Origin: Closterium sp. NIES-65 | Taxonomy: Eukaryota; Streptophyta; Zygnematophyceae; Desmidiales; Closteriaceae | Assembly (NCBI GenBank): GCA_948144175.1 | Contig: CANXME010002010.1 | Location: 620,001 to 684,000, forward strand | DNA: 64,000 bases | Direction of reading: 5' to 3' | Shown here: positions 1 through 11,733 of the stretch, one piece after another | Numbering within the stretch: position 1 is the stretch's first letter | Layout: every line of letters starts with the position of its first letter | Position numbers and translations under genes: made by a program | The notes under the pieces: generated by a model | Told to the model about the DNA's origin: nothing | Database searches by the model: none | Seen by the model: the letters and a program-made list of their open reading frames with translations, nothing else

Positions 1-872
1 CAAGGAGCGTTCGATCAACTCCGGGACCTTTATGTGGAGCTCTCTGCTGCTGGTGTGGACTACCCTGAGAAAATCAAGTGCTACAAGGCTCTCTCCCTGC
101 TGCCGGAGTCGTGGGGGCCCTTGGTGGTCAACCTTAATGGCATGAAGGACGCGTGGTCCCTTGAGTGGATTCGCGCGCAAGTCCTTCAAGAGGAGTTTCG
201 GAGGAAGGAGCTGACCGCCGCTGCCGGTGAACGTGGAGGTTCAGCCTATGGCATGAAGGGCTTCAAGGGGCGTGGCAGCAAGAAAGGCAAGGCCAAGGAA
301 GGATCTGGAGGGGAGCAGCATTCGGGAGGGATGTGTGGCAACAAGGGAGGCAAGCAGCGTGGCGGCAAGTGTTGGTATTGCCATGTGGAAGGTCACCCAT
401 GGTTTTAGTGCCGCAAGTTACCTGACGGTTGGAGGCCTGGTCAGCCATCAATTGAGGGCTCCAAGGGTGTTCATGGAGCTATGGGAGAAGGCGTGGGCAG
501 TGAGGAGGGCGATGGAGGTGCTGGCGGATACGGCGGCATGTTCTACCATGTAGGAGAGGCGTGCTCCGAGGACATGGTTGTGCCGGCCAGCAAGGTTGCT
601 CTTCACCGCTCCTCCCATTGGGTCATCGACACGGGAGCCTTCATGACCATGACCAACCGAGAGGATCTACTGGATGAAATCAGGCCATCAAAGGCACCCA
701 CCGTCGTTTCAGCCACCGGCCAAGTTGTACCCGTGCGTGGCGAGGGGAGAGCCATGTTCATGGGTGCGGATGGGAGGCTTGTGGGGCTGAAGCGTGTTCT
801 CCTTGTTCCTGGATTGTGTGCCAACCTCCTCTCTACCAAGGCCCTAAGTGAGGCAGGGATGAAGATGGAGAT
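1..872 (+). pseudogene. Copia (TNT-like) gag and protease fragment, truncated at both ends
   Basis: The translation begins inside Gag at a region ending in basic, glycine-rich sequence and a zinc knuckle of type CWYCHVEGHPWF-stop-C at about 371-412; the stop at 406-408 interrupts the knuckle. A second reading stretch continues to a retropepsin-like domain with the DTGA active-site motif at about 629-640 and the downstream LLSTKALSEAGMK segment typical of copia proteases. The coding signal stops near 872 where GC-rich sequence begins. It differs in sequence from the copia group that dominates the window. Gag packages the RNA and the protease cuts the polyprotein, but this copy cannot make either whole. 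The left part lies outside the window. Confidence 0.8.
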
Positions 873-1579
873 TTTGTCGCGGCGCCCCCTAGGCGCCGTC
901 TCTGCTTGTCGCGGCGCCCCCGGGGCGTCGCCCTTACACGTCGCGGCGTCCCTTGGGAGCCGTCCCTGCTCGTCGCGGAGCCCCCACCTGCAGCAGTCGC
1001 AGCCCCGCCCTGCAGCAGCTGCCGCGGAGCACCCCCCTGCAGCAGTCGCGGCCCCGCCCTGCAGTAGCTGCCGCGGAGCCCCCTGCCGCTGTCGCGGCCC
1101 CACCCTGCAGCAGTTGCTGCGGAGCCCCCCCCTGCAGCAGTCGCGGCCCCGCCCTGCAGCAGCTGCCGCGAAGCCCCCTGCTGCTATCGCGGCCCTGCCC
1201 TGCAGCAGCTGCCGTGGAGCCCCCTGCCACAGTCATGGCCCCGCCCTGCCGCTATCGCGGCCCCACCCTGCAGTTGTCGCGGCCCCGCCGTCATCGCCGT
1301 TGGCCCTTCCCGCCATTGGTGAGCACCTACCCTACCCGCGCTTCCCGCGTGCCTGCCTTGCTAGCTCGCTGCCGCGCCCCCCTGCCTGCCTGCCTGCCGC
1401 GCCTGCCTTCTAGCCGAGCCGCGCCGCCCAGCTGAGCAGCGCTGCTCAGCCGCCCCGCCCAGCCGCGTCGTGCTGCTGAGCTGTGCAGCCCTGATCTACT
1501 GAGCCGCACTGCCCTGCCGGTGCTGCTACTGCTGCTGCTGCTGTTCTTGCTGTTCCTGCTGCTACTTCTGCTACTTCTG
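873..1579 (+). repeat. GC-rich tandem-repeat leader of copia A
   Basis: This is a run of degenerate GC-rich units containing GCGGCCCCGCCCTGCAGCAG-like cores. The base pattern makes long open frames on both strands, but they resemble only one another and no protein family. The same kind of leader lies between the primer site and gag in copia B (6340-7330) and copia F (24798-25830), so I read it as the untranslated 5' leader of A. No LTR or primer site precedes it, so the 5' end of A is lost at about 872. Confidence 0.6.
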
Positions 1580-1592
1580 CAACTGGCAGTGG

Positions 1593-2142
1593 TCAAATGC
1601 AGCTACTGCGACGTCCGTTTCGTGAGTGGTACTTTAGTTGGGGTTGTCGGGGTGGCCATGGTGGGAGTAGCCCTGGAGCGCGTCATTCGGGAGCTTCTTG
1701 TAGTGGCCAGGTGCAACTGCAGCGGCGTCCGCGCAATATCCTTCCACCCCAGCAGCTTTGTGAATGGTACGGTAGTTGGGGTTGTAGGGGTGGCCGTGGT
1801 GGGAGTCGCCCTAGTGAGGGTCGTTTAGGAGCTTCTTGTAGTGACCAGGTGCAGCTGCAGCGGCGTCCGCGCGCAACCCTTTTGCCCCAGCAGCTTCGTG
1901 AGTGGTACGCTCAGAGTACAGGGTCACGGAGTACTGCTCGCTGCCCGTACATCGTTTGCACTGGTGCTCGGGCTGGTCAGCCTTGCGGGACGGTTGGTCA
2001 CACAGAGTCCCGCTGCTTCTCCTCTCTGAGCAACGCCTGGCGTACAGAGTTTGGCGATGACGCTGAGCTCCCCTCCTAGCTAGAGCTGCTTAGGCCGAGG
2101 GTAGATATCTTTGCTCTTGACTATGATGCTATCCTCACTGCC
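1593..2142 (+). pseudogene. Copia A gag C-terminal part with three tandem repeats
   Basis: Three tandem units of about 137 bp start near 1593, 1709 and 1846; the first has lost about 21 bp. Each encodes VQLQRRPR, a few residues, then (P)QQLREWY. After them comes a stretched zinc knuckle, CPYIVCTGARAGQPCG followed by TVGHTESRC, at about 1948-2015, and the conserved WLELLR / FALDYDAIL segment leading into the protease. A stop at 2078-2080 replaces the tryptophan of the homologous LPHWLELLR in copia F (about 26310-26340). The role is RNA binding and particle formation. This copy is broken. Confidence 0.75.
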
Positions 2143-3880
2143 ATGTATGCATTGCCTACTAGTGCTGAGGGTGCCTGTTACATGTGTGTGCCGCCTCACC
2201 CCGGTATAGAGTCTGCTCCTCTAGGTGCTGGTGAGGCTGCTGCTCTAGGTGCTGGCATGTCTCCTACTCCAGGTGCTGGTGAGGCTGCTGCTCTAGGCGC
2301 TAGTGAGTCCACTGCTCCAGGTGCTGGTGAGTCTGCTCTCTTTGGTACTGCCCTTGCTGCGGCCTTGCACACTTTCACCCTTGACTCGGGTGCTTCCCGC
2401 TCCTTCTTTCGCGACTGCACCACACTCTCGCCGCTCAGTCGGCTAGTGGTAGTCTCTCTGGCTGACCCCTCTGGGGCTCCGGTCCTTGCACACTTCTCCA
2501 TGGTTCTGCCATGTCCGGCGGTCCCGTCTGGCTCTCTGTCTGGCCTCCACCTCCCCTCGTTCTCTACAAACTTGGTGAGTGGAGCTGACCTTCACGACGC
2601 GTGGGTTGACCAGTTCACTCCTGGAGGTCAACGGGTGACCCACTGTTCGTGTACTCGGACGGGCCGGCACCTGGCCACGTTCACCCGTCAGCCTGGGTCG
2701 AGCTTGTACACCCTGACTACCGTGTCTCCTCCAGTTGCTGAGTTTGATCAGATAGCCGCGTAGGGTCAGGTGTTTGCTGCAGCGTCCCGGTCTGGTCCTG
2801 AGTTTGCCCCCTGCTCGTGTCGCCTCCTATCTCACCAAACTCTCCTCTGGCACAACCGCCTTGGTCACCCCTCCCTACCTCATCTCCGAGGCATGGCCTC
2901 CCGTGTCCTTGTCACTGGTCTTCCCCGCTCTCTCCCTCCCCTCCCCCTAGGCCTGCACCTACCTGCGTTCCTTGCATCAAGGGGCGGCAGCGCGCCGCTC
3001 CTCACTCCTCCGAGTTCCCTCCGACTGAGGCTCCCTTGCATACTCTTAACATGGACGTGTGGGGCCCAGCCCGCGTCCGTGGACAGGGTCACGAGCGCTA
3101 CTTTCTGCTCGTTGTTGACGACTACTTGCGTTACACCACTGTCTTCCCCTTGCGCCGCAAAGGTGAGGTCACTGAGGTGCTGATCGACAGGATCCGCGTA
3201 GCCCGTCGCCAAATCAGCGAGAGTTTCGGCTCAGACCTTCCTATTCTGCGTCTGCACTCCGACAGAGGTGGAGAGTTTTCCTCCGACCTTCTGCGAGCCT
3301 TCTGTTGTGCGGAGGGCATCCGCCAGACATTCACGCTTCCAGCCTCTCCTAGGCAAAATGGGATTGCTAAGCGCCACATTGGCATGGTCATGGATGTCGC
3401 TCGTAAGTCCATGATCCATGCGGCTGCTACCTATTTTCTGTGGCCGTATGCGGTTTAGTATGTGGTGCATCAGATCAACCTTCAGCCTCGGGTCTCCAAG
3501 TCGGAGACCACACCTACTCTACGGGGAAGGTTGGCGATGCGTCTGCATTCCGTGTCTGGGGATCTCGAGCTATCGTCTGCGACTTGTCTGCGGACAAGCT
3601 GTCCTCCCGTGCTATTCCCTGCGTCTTCCTTAGCTTCCCCCCTGACGCGCCTGGTTGGAAGTTTTACCACCACACCTCGCACCATGTTTTGTCCTCTCAG
3701 GAAGTCACGTTTGACGAGTCCATTCCTTACTACCGTCTCTTCCCCTACCGCACTGCCCCCCTCACCCCCCCGCCGCTCTTCCTTACAACAAGTCCCCCCC
3801 CGGTAGAATCCCTCCCCCCTCAGGGTCCTGCCCCCTCACGTGTGTCCTAGGTAGACGCAGTCGAGCCTGTTGAGGTAGCT
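2143..3880 (+). pseudogene. Copia A protease and integrase, multiply disrupted
   Basis: The order is protease with LDSGAS (about 2380-2397), the GAG-pre-integrase zinc region with WHNRLGHPS (about 2850-2876) and CVPC, then the integrase core with MDVWG (about 3052) and HSDRGGEF (about 3256-3279). The expected catalytic Glu in NGIAER is Lys here (codon 3369-3371). The reading frame changes near 2945 and again near 3500, and stops lie at 2761-2763 and 3456-3458. After the core come SADKLSSRA, the FHHTSHHVLS-type end and FPYRTAPL, which lead into the proline-rich linker. Frame changes and the missing Glu make it non-functional. Confidence 0.85.
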
Positions 3881-5020
3881 GTTGACTCTAGTGCTACTAC
3901 GGGTGCTGAGCCTGAGGGTGCCGGGTCTGGGGGTGCTGAGCCTGAGTGTGCGGAGCCTGGGGTTGCTGAGTCTGGGGGTGCTGAGCCTGGGGATGCAGAG
4001 CATGCGGGTGCTGACCCTGGGGTTGCTGATTCTGGGGGTGCTGAGCCTGGGGGTGCTGAGCCTAGGGTTGCTGAGTCTCGGGGTGCGGGGCTTGACGGTG
4101 CTGAGCCTGCGCGTGTGGAGTCTGGAGGTGCTGAGCCTGGCAGTCCTTCGGGTGCTTCGTCCCGTTGGGAGCCTCTCTCTCCACAGCAGCTGCGCGAGTG
4201 GTTTGCTTGATGCTGGAGCCGTGCTGCTGGAGCTGGTGGTGCTACGAGCGCTGGAGGTCCTGCTGCTCCAAGAGGTCCTGCTACTGCTAGAGCTGCTGGT
4301 GGTTCTGGAGCCACGGGTCCTGCAGGTGCTCGTACTGGAGGTACTGGAGCTGCTGGGCCTGGTGGTGCTGCTGGAGCTCGAGCTGCTGGAGGTGCTAGAG
4401 CTGGCGGGGCTGCTAAAGCAGGGGCTGCTGGAGGTACTGGAGCTGGAGCTGTTAACTCTGGTGCTGCTAGGGGTGTTGAGCCTGCGGGTGCCGGGTCTGG
4501 GGGTGCAGAGCCTGAGCGTGTGGAGCCTGGGGGTGCTGAGTCTGGGGATGCTGAGCCTGGGGGTGCTGAGTCTGGGGTTGGTGAGCCTGAGGTTACTGAG
4601 CCTGGGGTTGCTGAGTCAGGGGGTGCGGAGCCTGAGGGTGCTGAGCCTGCGCGTGTGGAGTCTGGAGGTGCTGAGCTTGGAGGTGCTTCGGGTGCTTCGT
4701 CCTGGCGGGGACCACTCTCTCCACAGTAGCTGTGCGAGTGGTTTGCTTGGCGCTGGAGCCGCGCTGTTGGAGCTGGTGGTGCTACGGGCGCTGGAGGTCC
4801 TGCTGCTGCTGGAGTTGCTGGGGGTTCTGGAGCCACTGGTCCCGGAGGTGCTCGTATTGGACGTCCTGGAGCTGCTGGGCTTGGTGGTGCTCCTGGAGCT
4901 GGAGCTGCTGGGGCTTTTGGTGGTCCTCCTGGAGCTGAAGCTGCTGGAGGTGCTGCAACTGGAGGTGCTGCTGGAGCCGGAGCCCCTTGGGGTGCTAAAT
5001 TTGGCGCTAATGGAGCTGCT
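3881..5020 (+). repeat. Copia A linker: GAEPG minisatellite, duplicated block
   Basis: Between integrase and RT lies low-complexity coding DNA built of about 15-bp units (GGTGCTGAGCCTGGG and variants), encoding GAEPGGAESG-type repeats, followed by SPQQLREWF and an alanine/glycine-rich tail. The whole arrangement occurs twice with a period of about 570 bp (copy one from about 3881, copy two from about 4451), showing a tandem duplication of the linker. The second PQQLREW box has a stop in place of Gln (about 4726). The complementary and shifted frames are open only because of the repeat composition. Confidence 0.75.
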
Positions 5021-5089
5021 GGAGGTCGTGCTGGATCTGGTGGTGCTGCTGGGGTTGGAGCTGACGCTGGGGGTGCTGGTGCTGTCCCT

Positions 5090-6152
5090 GTGTGTTTTGG
5101 AGGCGCTGCGCGGCCGCGGCCGTACTTCGTTCCGCTCCTTCAGCAGGTTCTTGGTGTCCCGCCTTCTACTGGTCCTGCTCATTCCTTAGAGTGTCCACTG
5201 CCTATCCAGTCGCAGTCACAGCTACAGCCCGCCTCCCTTCTGCTTGCTCCTTCTCCTTACACTGGTCCGACCAGAGGTCTTGCTGAACGTCGTGATCCTG
5301 CGTCTCGCCCTGTGTCGCCTGTTCGTGCTGCTCGCACTAGTCGTCGTGGTTCGCGTCAGCGTCCTCCTCTTGTCCCTGGCATGCACCAGATGGCTCTGCG
5401 TCCTTCCACTGCTCTGCACTGTGTCCCTCTGCCGTCTCCTCCTACGTCCTCCCTTCGTGTCGTTCCGGACCCGGAGACTGACTCCCTTCGTGCTGCTAGT
5501 CCTACTGTCACGCGTCTCCTGGCCACTGTTGTCACTAACCCTTCGTTTGAGTCCACTGCTGCGTCTGCTCTTGTTGTTGAGCTTGTCAACTTTGCTGCGC
5601 GCTGTCGTCTAGACTACACTGCTAGTCTTGTTGCCGAGTCTAAGTCTGTATGTCCTCCGTCTGTCGGGGGTGAATGTGCCCTTAGCACGGACGTCCTTGA
5701 GGACAGGCAGGAGGAGTTCCAGTGTTTTGCTGCTGCTTTACCTCATCTCGTGTCCATGCTGCTTGCCCCTGAGGGAGACCCGGATGCACCAGACATCCCG
5801 ACCCCGCGCTCTTACGCAGAGGCGATAGAGGGTCCCTACTCCTCTCTTCGGGCAAACAGTAATGGACACAGAGATGGCTTCCTTGAAGTCCACAGGCACC
5901 TACGTCGACGAGGTTCCCCCACCTGGGGCGAACATTGTCGATGGCATGTGGATTTTCAGGGTGAAGCAGTCGCCGGGTTCTCCGCATATCTTTAAGGCGC
6001 GTTACGTGGCTCGAGGCTTCAGTCAGCGGCAGGGAGTTGACTACTTTCAAACCTTCTCTCCCACCCCAAAGATGACCACTCTTCGGGTGTTGCTGCACGT
6101 CGCCGCTCAGCGTGAATACGAGCTTCACTCTCTTGACTTCAGCACAGCCTTC
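5090..6152 (+). pseudogene. Copia A pre-RT block and N-terminal reverse transcriptase
   Basis: The frame at 5090-5995 encodes RPRPYFVPLLQQVLG, a proline/serine-rich stretch and a conserved block (SPTVTRLLATVVTNPSFES, ALSTDVLEDRQEEFQC, DAPDIPTPRSYAEAIEGP) shared with B, H, K and L. A second frame at about 5862-6152 encodes the RT start: MDTEMASLKSTGTYVDEVPP, MWIFRVKQ, ARGFSQRQGVDYFQTFSPTP and LDFSTAF. Coding stops at 6152 because copia B is inserted there. The continuation LQGSLHEEIWLRR resumes at 13008. RT copies element RNA into DNA; this copy is inactive. Confidence 0.85.
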
Positions 6153-6300
6153 TGTCAAAGTATATGCATGTTATATATGTGTAGGCTGTAGTGGGGTAGC
6201 GAGTATGGGGTACAGCCCCTTTTAGGGTTTCGTACTTGTACCCAACTCTTTCATAGTTGATCCATTCCTGCTGCTAGATTCTAACATGGTTTCAGAGCAC
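6153..6300 (+). repeat. 5' LTR of copia B and adjoining primer-binding site
   Basis: The LTR is 6153-6286, with TGT...ACA ends. It contains the core GTAGGCTGTAGTGGGGTAG and TATGGGGTACA, then TAGGGTTT and ACTTGTACCC, which recur in nearly all short LTRs here. The next bases, TGGTTTCAGAGCAC from 6287, match the initiator tRNA-Met primer site TGGTATCAGAGC with one change. Confidence 0.9.
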
Positions 6301-6339
6301 TAGATCCCTAGGACCGTCAATTTTCGGGCCCACCTACTG

Positions 6340-7330
6340 TTGCGGTTACCGCGCTACCCCACGTGTTGTCCTGCGCCTTCCTGCTTGCCTGCCTGCCTGC
6401 CTTGCCTTGTGACGTGCTGGCTGCGTGCGCCGTCCTGCAGCCCTTGCACTGCCTCCTGCTGCCCTAGGCCAGCGCGCCGCCGCTGCAGGCCCGTAAGGTC
6501 TGCGCGCTGCCCCTGTAGGTTCGTAAGGCCCATCCGCCACCCCTGCAGGCCCGTCAGGCCCGCGAGCCGCCCTTGCAGGCCCGTCAGGTCAGAGCGCCGC
6601 CCCGCCAGGTTGCTGTCGCGGCCCGCTCTGCCGCTAACGCGGCCCCGCCCTGCCTCTGACGCGGCCGCGCCCTGCCGCCGACACGGCCCCGCTCTGCCTC
6701 GGACGCGGCCGCGCCCTACCGCCGACGCGGCCCCGCCCTGCCTTTGACGCGGCCGCGCCCTGTTGCCGACGCGGCCCCGCCCTGCCTCTCACACGGCCGC
6801 GCCCTGCCGCCGACGCGGCCCCGCCAGGTCGCGGCCCCTCCCTGCCACTGACGCGGTCGCGCCCTGCTGCCGACGCGTCCCTGCCTGCCTCTGATGAGGC
6901 CGCGCCCTGCCGCCGACGCTGCCCCGCCAGGTCGCGGCCCTACCCTGCTTCTGACGCAGCCGCGCCCTGCCGCCGATGCGGCCCCGCCCTGCCTCTGACG
7001 CGGCCGCGGCCTGCCGCCGAGGCGGCCTCGCCAGGTCGCGGCCCCACCCTGCCACTGACGCGGCCGCACCCTTCCACCGACGCGGCCCCGCCAGGTCGCG
7101 GCCCCGCCCTGCCGCCGACGCGGCCCGGCCAGGACGCTGTCGCAACCCCGAAATGCCGCTAACGTGGCCCCGCCCTGCAGCTGACGTGGCCCCGACCTGC
7201 CGCTGACGCGACCCTGCCCTGCAGCTGCCGCGGCCCTACTCTTCAGCCACTGTTCTGGCCCCGCTGTCGCCGTCGTCGTGCGCCTATCCTGCCGCTCGCC
7301 CGGGGAGCGCTTGCCCTTCCCGCCACTAGT
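6340..7330 (+). repeat. GC-rich tandem-repeat leader of copia B
   Basis: The region is made of degenerate units of about 40-45 bp, such as GCCGACGCGGCCCCGCCCTG alternating with CTGACGCGGCCGCGCCCTG. It lies between the primer site and gag. Long open frames appear on both strands but are repeat artefacts. It ends in GAGCACCTGCC, a short motif also found at the end of the leaders of A (about 1320) and J (about 49950). Confidence 0.7.
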
Positions 7331-7740
7331 GAGCACCTGCCTTGTTCGCGTGCTGCCGCGCCTTCTGCCTGCCTGCCGCGCCTGCCCTGCCCGCGGTGCT
7401 GCTACTAATACTGCTACTGGCGGTGGCCAGATGCAGCTCCAGCGATGTCCACGCGAGTCTCTCATGCCCCAGCAGCTTCGTGAGTGGTATGCTAGTTGGG
7501 GTTGTGGCGGTAGCCGTCATGGCTGTCGCCCTAGAGCTGGTCAGTCGGGAGCGTCTGGCAGTGGCCAGCTGCAACTGCAGCGGCGTCCGCGCAAGACAAT
7601 TACGCCCCAGCAGCTTCGTGAGTGGTACGCTCAGAGTAGAGGGTCTTTGAGAACCGTTCGCTGCCCATACGTCATTCGCACAGGTGATCGGGCTGGTCAG
7701 GCTTGCGGGACGCCTGGTCACACACAGTTCCGTTGCTTGA
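7331..7740 (+). pseudogene. Copia B gag remnant
   Basis: Two repeats encode MQLQRCPRESLMPQQLREWY and LQLQRRPRKTITPQQLREWY. They are followed by the stretched zinc knuckle CPYVIRTGDRAGQACG plus TPGHTQFRC at about 7662-7737. Right after the knuckle the frame joins a Leu-Tyr-Thr-Phe-Thr-Leu protease segment (from about 7747), so the stretch between knuckle and protease present in F and K is deleted. The N-terminal Gag domain starting MATP in H and K is absent. Confidence 0.75.
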
Positions 7741-9270
7741 GGCCTTGTACACCTTCACACTTGACTCAGGTGCTTCCTGCTCCTTCTTTTGCGACAGCAC
7801 CACCCTCACACCGCTCAATCAGTCGGTTGCAGTCTCCCTGGAAGACCCCTCTGGGGGTCCAGTCCTTGCGCACTCCTCCACGGTCCTGCCGTGTCCGGCA
7901 GTCCCGTCTGGCTCCCTGCCTGGTCTTTACCTCCCCTCGTTCTCTACGAACTTGGTGAGTGGTGCTGACCTCCAGGACCAGTCGGTTGACCAGTTCACTC
8001 CTGGAGGTCAGCGCGTAACCCACTGTACGTGCTCCCGGACGGGCCAACACCTGGCCACGTTTAGTCGTGCGCTTGGCTTGAGTCTGTACACACTAACTAC
8101 TGTGTCCCCTCAGGTCGCTGCGTCTGCGTCTGCGTCAGGTCAGCTAGTGCCCCCCTGCTCGTGTCGCGCTTTGTCGCACCAGACCCTCCTTTGGCACCAC
8201 CATCTTGGTCACCCCTCGGTGCAGCACCTTTGTAGCATGCACCGCCGTGTCCTTGTCTCTGGTCTTCCCAGGGTTCTGCCTCCCCTCCCACCCTCGCCTG
8301 CTCCTCCCTGTCTTCCCTATGTTGAGGGGCGGCAGCGCGCCGCTCCTCACTCCTCCTCGTTTCCCCCGACGACTGCTCCCCTGCAGACCTTGCACGTGGA
8401 CGTGTGGGGATCAGCCCGCGTCACTGGGCAGGACCGCGAGCGGTACTTCCTGCTGATTGTTGACGACCACTCGCGTTACACCACGGTCTTCCCCTTGCGC
8501 ACCAAGGGTGAGGTCCCTGATGTTTTGACCCCTTGGATCCGCGCTGCCCGTCTCAAGCTCCGCGAGCCGTTCGAGACGGAGTTTCTATCCTGCGTCTGCA
8601 CTCTGACAAAGGTGGGGAGTTTGCCTCTGACCTTCTGCAGAGCTTTTGTCGTGGGGAGGGCATTCGCCAGACGTTCATGCTTCCGGCCTCTCCGCAGCAG
8701 AATGGGGTTGCTGAGCGCTGCATTGGCTTGGTCATGGAGGTCGCTCGTACCTCCATGGTCCATGCGGCTGCCCCCCATTTTCTGTGGCTGTTTGCGGTCC
8801 GCTACGCAGCGCATCAGCTCAACCTCTGGCCCCGTGTCTCCTTGCCGGAGACCTCACTCACACTGCGGTGGACGGGGGAGGTTGGCGATGCGTCGGTGTT
8901 CCAGGTCTGGGGTTCTCGTGCCTTTGTCTGCGATACTACCGCGGACAAGCTCTCTGCCCGTGCTGTTCTCAATGTCTTCCTTGGCTTTGTCCCTGGCGCA
9001 CCTGGTTGGCAATTTTACCACCCCACCTCGCGCCGTGTCTTCCCCTCTCAGGACGTCACGTTCGACGAGTCGGTTCTTTTTTACCGTCTCTTCCCCTACC
9101 GCACTGCCCTCTCTTCCCCTACTGCACTGCCCCTCTTCTCCCCCCCCCCCCCCCCCCCCCCACGCCGCTCTTCCTCGCTCCAGGTGCTCCCCAGGTAGAC
9201 CCCCTCCCCGCACCCAGTCCTGCTCCTTCAGGTGTGTTTCAGGTAGACCCTCCTTCCTTGACTGCGCCGG
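7741..9270 (+). pseudogene. Copia B protease and integrase, frameshifted
   Basis: The protease motif is LDSGAS near 7761-7778. The pre-integrase zinc region reads WHHHLGHPS with a CLPYVEG segment, where the second Cys of the usual CxxC is Tyr. The core has HVDVWG near 8396, HSDKGGEF near 8600, and NGVAER near 8702-8719 with the catalytic Glu kept. A frame change lies near 8587 between the first and second Asp. A run of about 20 C lies near 9141-9160 in the proline stretch after the core. The protein would join cDNA to the chromosome, but the frameshift and the lost Cys make this copy unlikely to work. Confidence 0.85.
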
Positions 9271-9289
9271 TTGAGGTCAGTGGTGACTG

Positions 9290-10440
9290 AGGTCCTGCTG
9301 AGGATGGTCCTGCTTGGGGTGCTGCTTCTGGGGGTGCTGAGCCTGGGGGTGCGGAGCCTGGGGGTGCTGGGCCTGGGGGTGCTGAGCTTGGGGGTGCGGA
9401 GCATGGGGGTGCGGAGCTGGGAGGTGCTGAGCCTGAGCGTGAGGAGTCTGGGGGTGCTGAGCCTGGGGGTACTGAGTCTGGGGGTGCTGCACCTGGGGGC
9501 GTTGAGGCGTCTGGTGAGCAGTCTCCCTGGAGCGGCCGTCTCCGTAGTCGCGCCGCTAGTGCCTCGCCGCTGCACTCTCGTCGTCAGCTTCCTCTCTCCC
9601 CACAGCAGCTGCATGAGTAGTTCGTTGGCCGTCGGGGTCCCGCTGCTGGAGCTAGGGGCCCTGCTGCAGGAGGCGCTGGAGCTGGTGACTCGACTACTGG
9701 AGTTGTTTCTGCTGGAGGTTCTGGAGCTGATGAGAGTGCTGGCGCTGGAGGTTTTGGAGCTGCTGGAGGTGCAGGCATTGGTGGCCCTGGAGCTGGAGGT
9801 TCTGTAGCTGCTGAGGGTGCTGGCACTGGAGGTTCTGGAACTGCTGGAGGTGTAGGCACTGGTGGCCCTGGAGCTGGAGGTTTTGGAGCTGCCGAGGGTG
9901 CTGGCGCTGGAGGTTCTGGAGCTGCTGCGGGTGCTGGCTCTGGAGTATCTGTAGCTGCTGCGGGTGCTGGCGCTGAGGGTTCTGAGTCTGCTGATGCGCG
10001 GTCTCCTTCGAGTAGCCGCCTTCATTTGCGTCTGCCTCTCACCTTACAGCAGCTGCACAACTGGTACGGTCGCCATCAGGGTCGCGCTTCTGGACCTTGG
10101 GGCTCTGGAGCTGGAGGTACTTCTGCTGACATCACTGGAGCTGGGAGTGGTGCTGGTCCCGGAGGTACTCGTACTGGAGGTACTGGAGCTGATGGGGCTG
10201 GAGGTGCTGCTGAGCCTGAGGGTGCTACTGCTGGAGACCCTGGGTCTGGGGGTGCTGCTGCTAGAGACATTGAGGCTTGAGACCCTGGGACTGGAGGTGC
10301 CGGTTCTGGGGGTGCTGCTGCTGGTGGAGCTGGTCCTGGAGGAGCTGGCGCTGAGGGTTCTGGAGCTGCTGGAGGTACTGGAGCTGCTAGGGGTACTGGA
10401 GCTGCTGGTGCTGGTGGCACTGCACAGCCGCACCTGTTCC
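9290..10440 (+). repeat. Copia B integrase-RT linker repeats
   Basis: The sequence 9300-9500 is an array of about 15-bp units encoding GAEPGG repeats. The array is followed by SPQQLHE at about 9598-9618 with a stop after it, a long Gly/Ala-rich tract with GAAGGAGTGG-like repeats, a second box TLQQLHNWYG at about 10038-10066, and another Gly/Ala-rich tract. It matches the linkers of A, K and L in layout but not in length, which fits repeat expansion and contraction. Confidence 0.7.
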
Positions 10441-10539
10441 TTGCTCCACCGTCTCCGTCGTCTCAGCCACCGCCTGACTCTGTGCTTCGCCAGGATCTTA
10501 GTCTCCCTTCGTCTATTGGTCTTCCGTTATAGCCTGGCT

Positions 10540-11733
10540 CACCGCTGCCTACTCCTTCTCCTTACACTAAGCAGACACGGGGTCTTACTGAGCGACGCGA
10601 GCCTGCGTTGCGTCCTATCTCGCCTGTCAGTTCTGGTCGTTCTGGTCGCCGTGTTCCTCGTTCGCGTCAACCGGCTGTCCCCGGCACCTACCTCGTAGTC
10701 CGTCGTCCTTCCTCTCCTCCGCAACGTGTTACCCTGCCGTCCCCTCCTGCGTCTTCTCTGCCTACCGGTCCTGAGCCTGAGTCTGACCGCAGCTTTGCTG
10801 CTCACCCTACTGTCACGCGTCTGCCCGCCACAGTTGTTACTGACCCGTCATTTGAGTCTGCTGCTGCGTCTGCCTTAGTTGCCGATCTTGTTGACTTTGC
10901 TGCTGCCTGTCATTTAGACTACGCCCCTAGTCTTGTTGCTGAGTCTGAGTCAGTCTGTCCTCCGTCTGTCGGGGGTGAGTGTGCTCTTGGCACGGACGTC
11001 CTAGAGGATAGACAGGAGGACCTTGAGTGTCTTGCAGCCGCTCCGCCTCATCTCGTATCCATGATGCTTGCCCCTGAGGGAGACCCGGATGCTCCAGACA
11101 TCCCAGCCCCGCGCTCTTACGCTGAGGCGATCACGAGTGAGAATTCCTATCAATGGCAGACATCCATGGACGCAGAGATGGCATCATGGAAGTCCACTGG
11201 CACTTACGATGAAGAGGTTCCCCCTCCTGGGGCGAACATCGTCAGTGGCATGTGGATTTTCAAGGTGAAGTGGCCGCCAGGTTCTCCGCCTGTCTTCAAG
11301 GCTCGTCACGTTGCTTGAGGTTTCAGTCAGCGAGAGGGAGTTGACTTCTTCCAGACCTTCTCCCCCCCCCCCCCCCCCGAAGATGACCACTCTTCACTCT
11401 CTTGACTTCAGCACAACTTTCTTACAGGGCAGCCTGCACGAGGAGATCTGGCTGCGCCGCCCTCCTTGCTTCACTGGAACCCTAAACCCTCCTGGTACCC
11501 AGTGGAGCCTCCGGTGGCCGGTCTATAGTCTACGCCAGGTGACACGTGAGTGGCACGACACACTGAGGACAACACTTGTTGCCCTTAGGTTTGCTCCGTC
11601 GACTGCTGACCCGTCGCTGTTTCCGCGCACCGACACTTCGCTGCCGCCGTTCTACATCCTCGTGTACGTCGACGACTTGGTCTTTGCCACTGCTGACACT
11701 GAGGCTCTCGCCTTGGTGACGTCCAAGCTGTAG
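10540..11733 (+). pseudogene. Copia B pre-RT block and reverse transcriptase
   Basis: The shared pre-RT block (ALGTDVLEDRQEDLEC, DAPDIPAPRSYAEAI) is in one frame up to a stop at 11317-11319. RT continues in another frame from 11311 with a run of 17 C at about 11363-11379, where relatives read FSPTPKM. KMTT is then joined directly to LHSLDFSTTFLQG, so about 15 residues are missing compared with A and L. The catalytic box YVDD is kept at about 11665-11676 (LVYVDDLVFA). A stop lies at 11731-11733 before RNase H. Confidence 0.85.

Noticed and set aside
3847..5189. Long minus- and plus-strand frames rich in Ser/Thr/Pro or Leu/Val opposite the linker of A (and similar ones in B, H, K, L)
   Set aside because: They are shadow readings of the GAEPG minisatellite. 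The true frame is the linker of the polyprotein.
6716..7465. A 249-residue minus-strand frame in the leader of B
   Set aside because: Arg/Gly-rich translation of tandem repeats, with open frames on the other strand also; no start signal or family motif.
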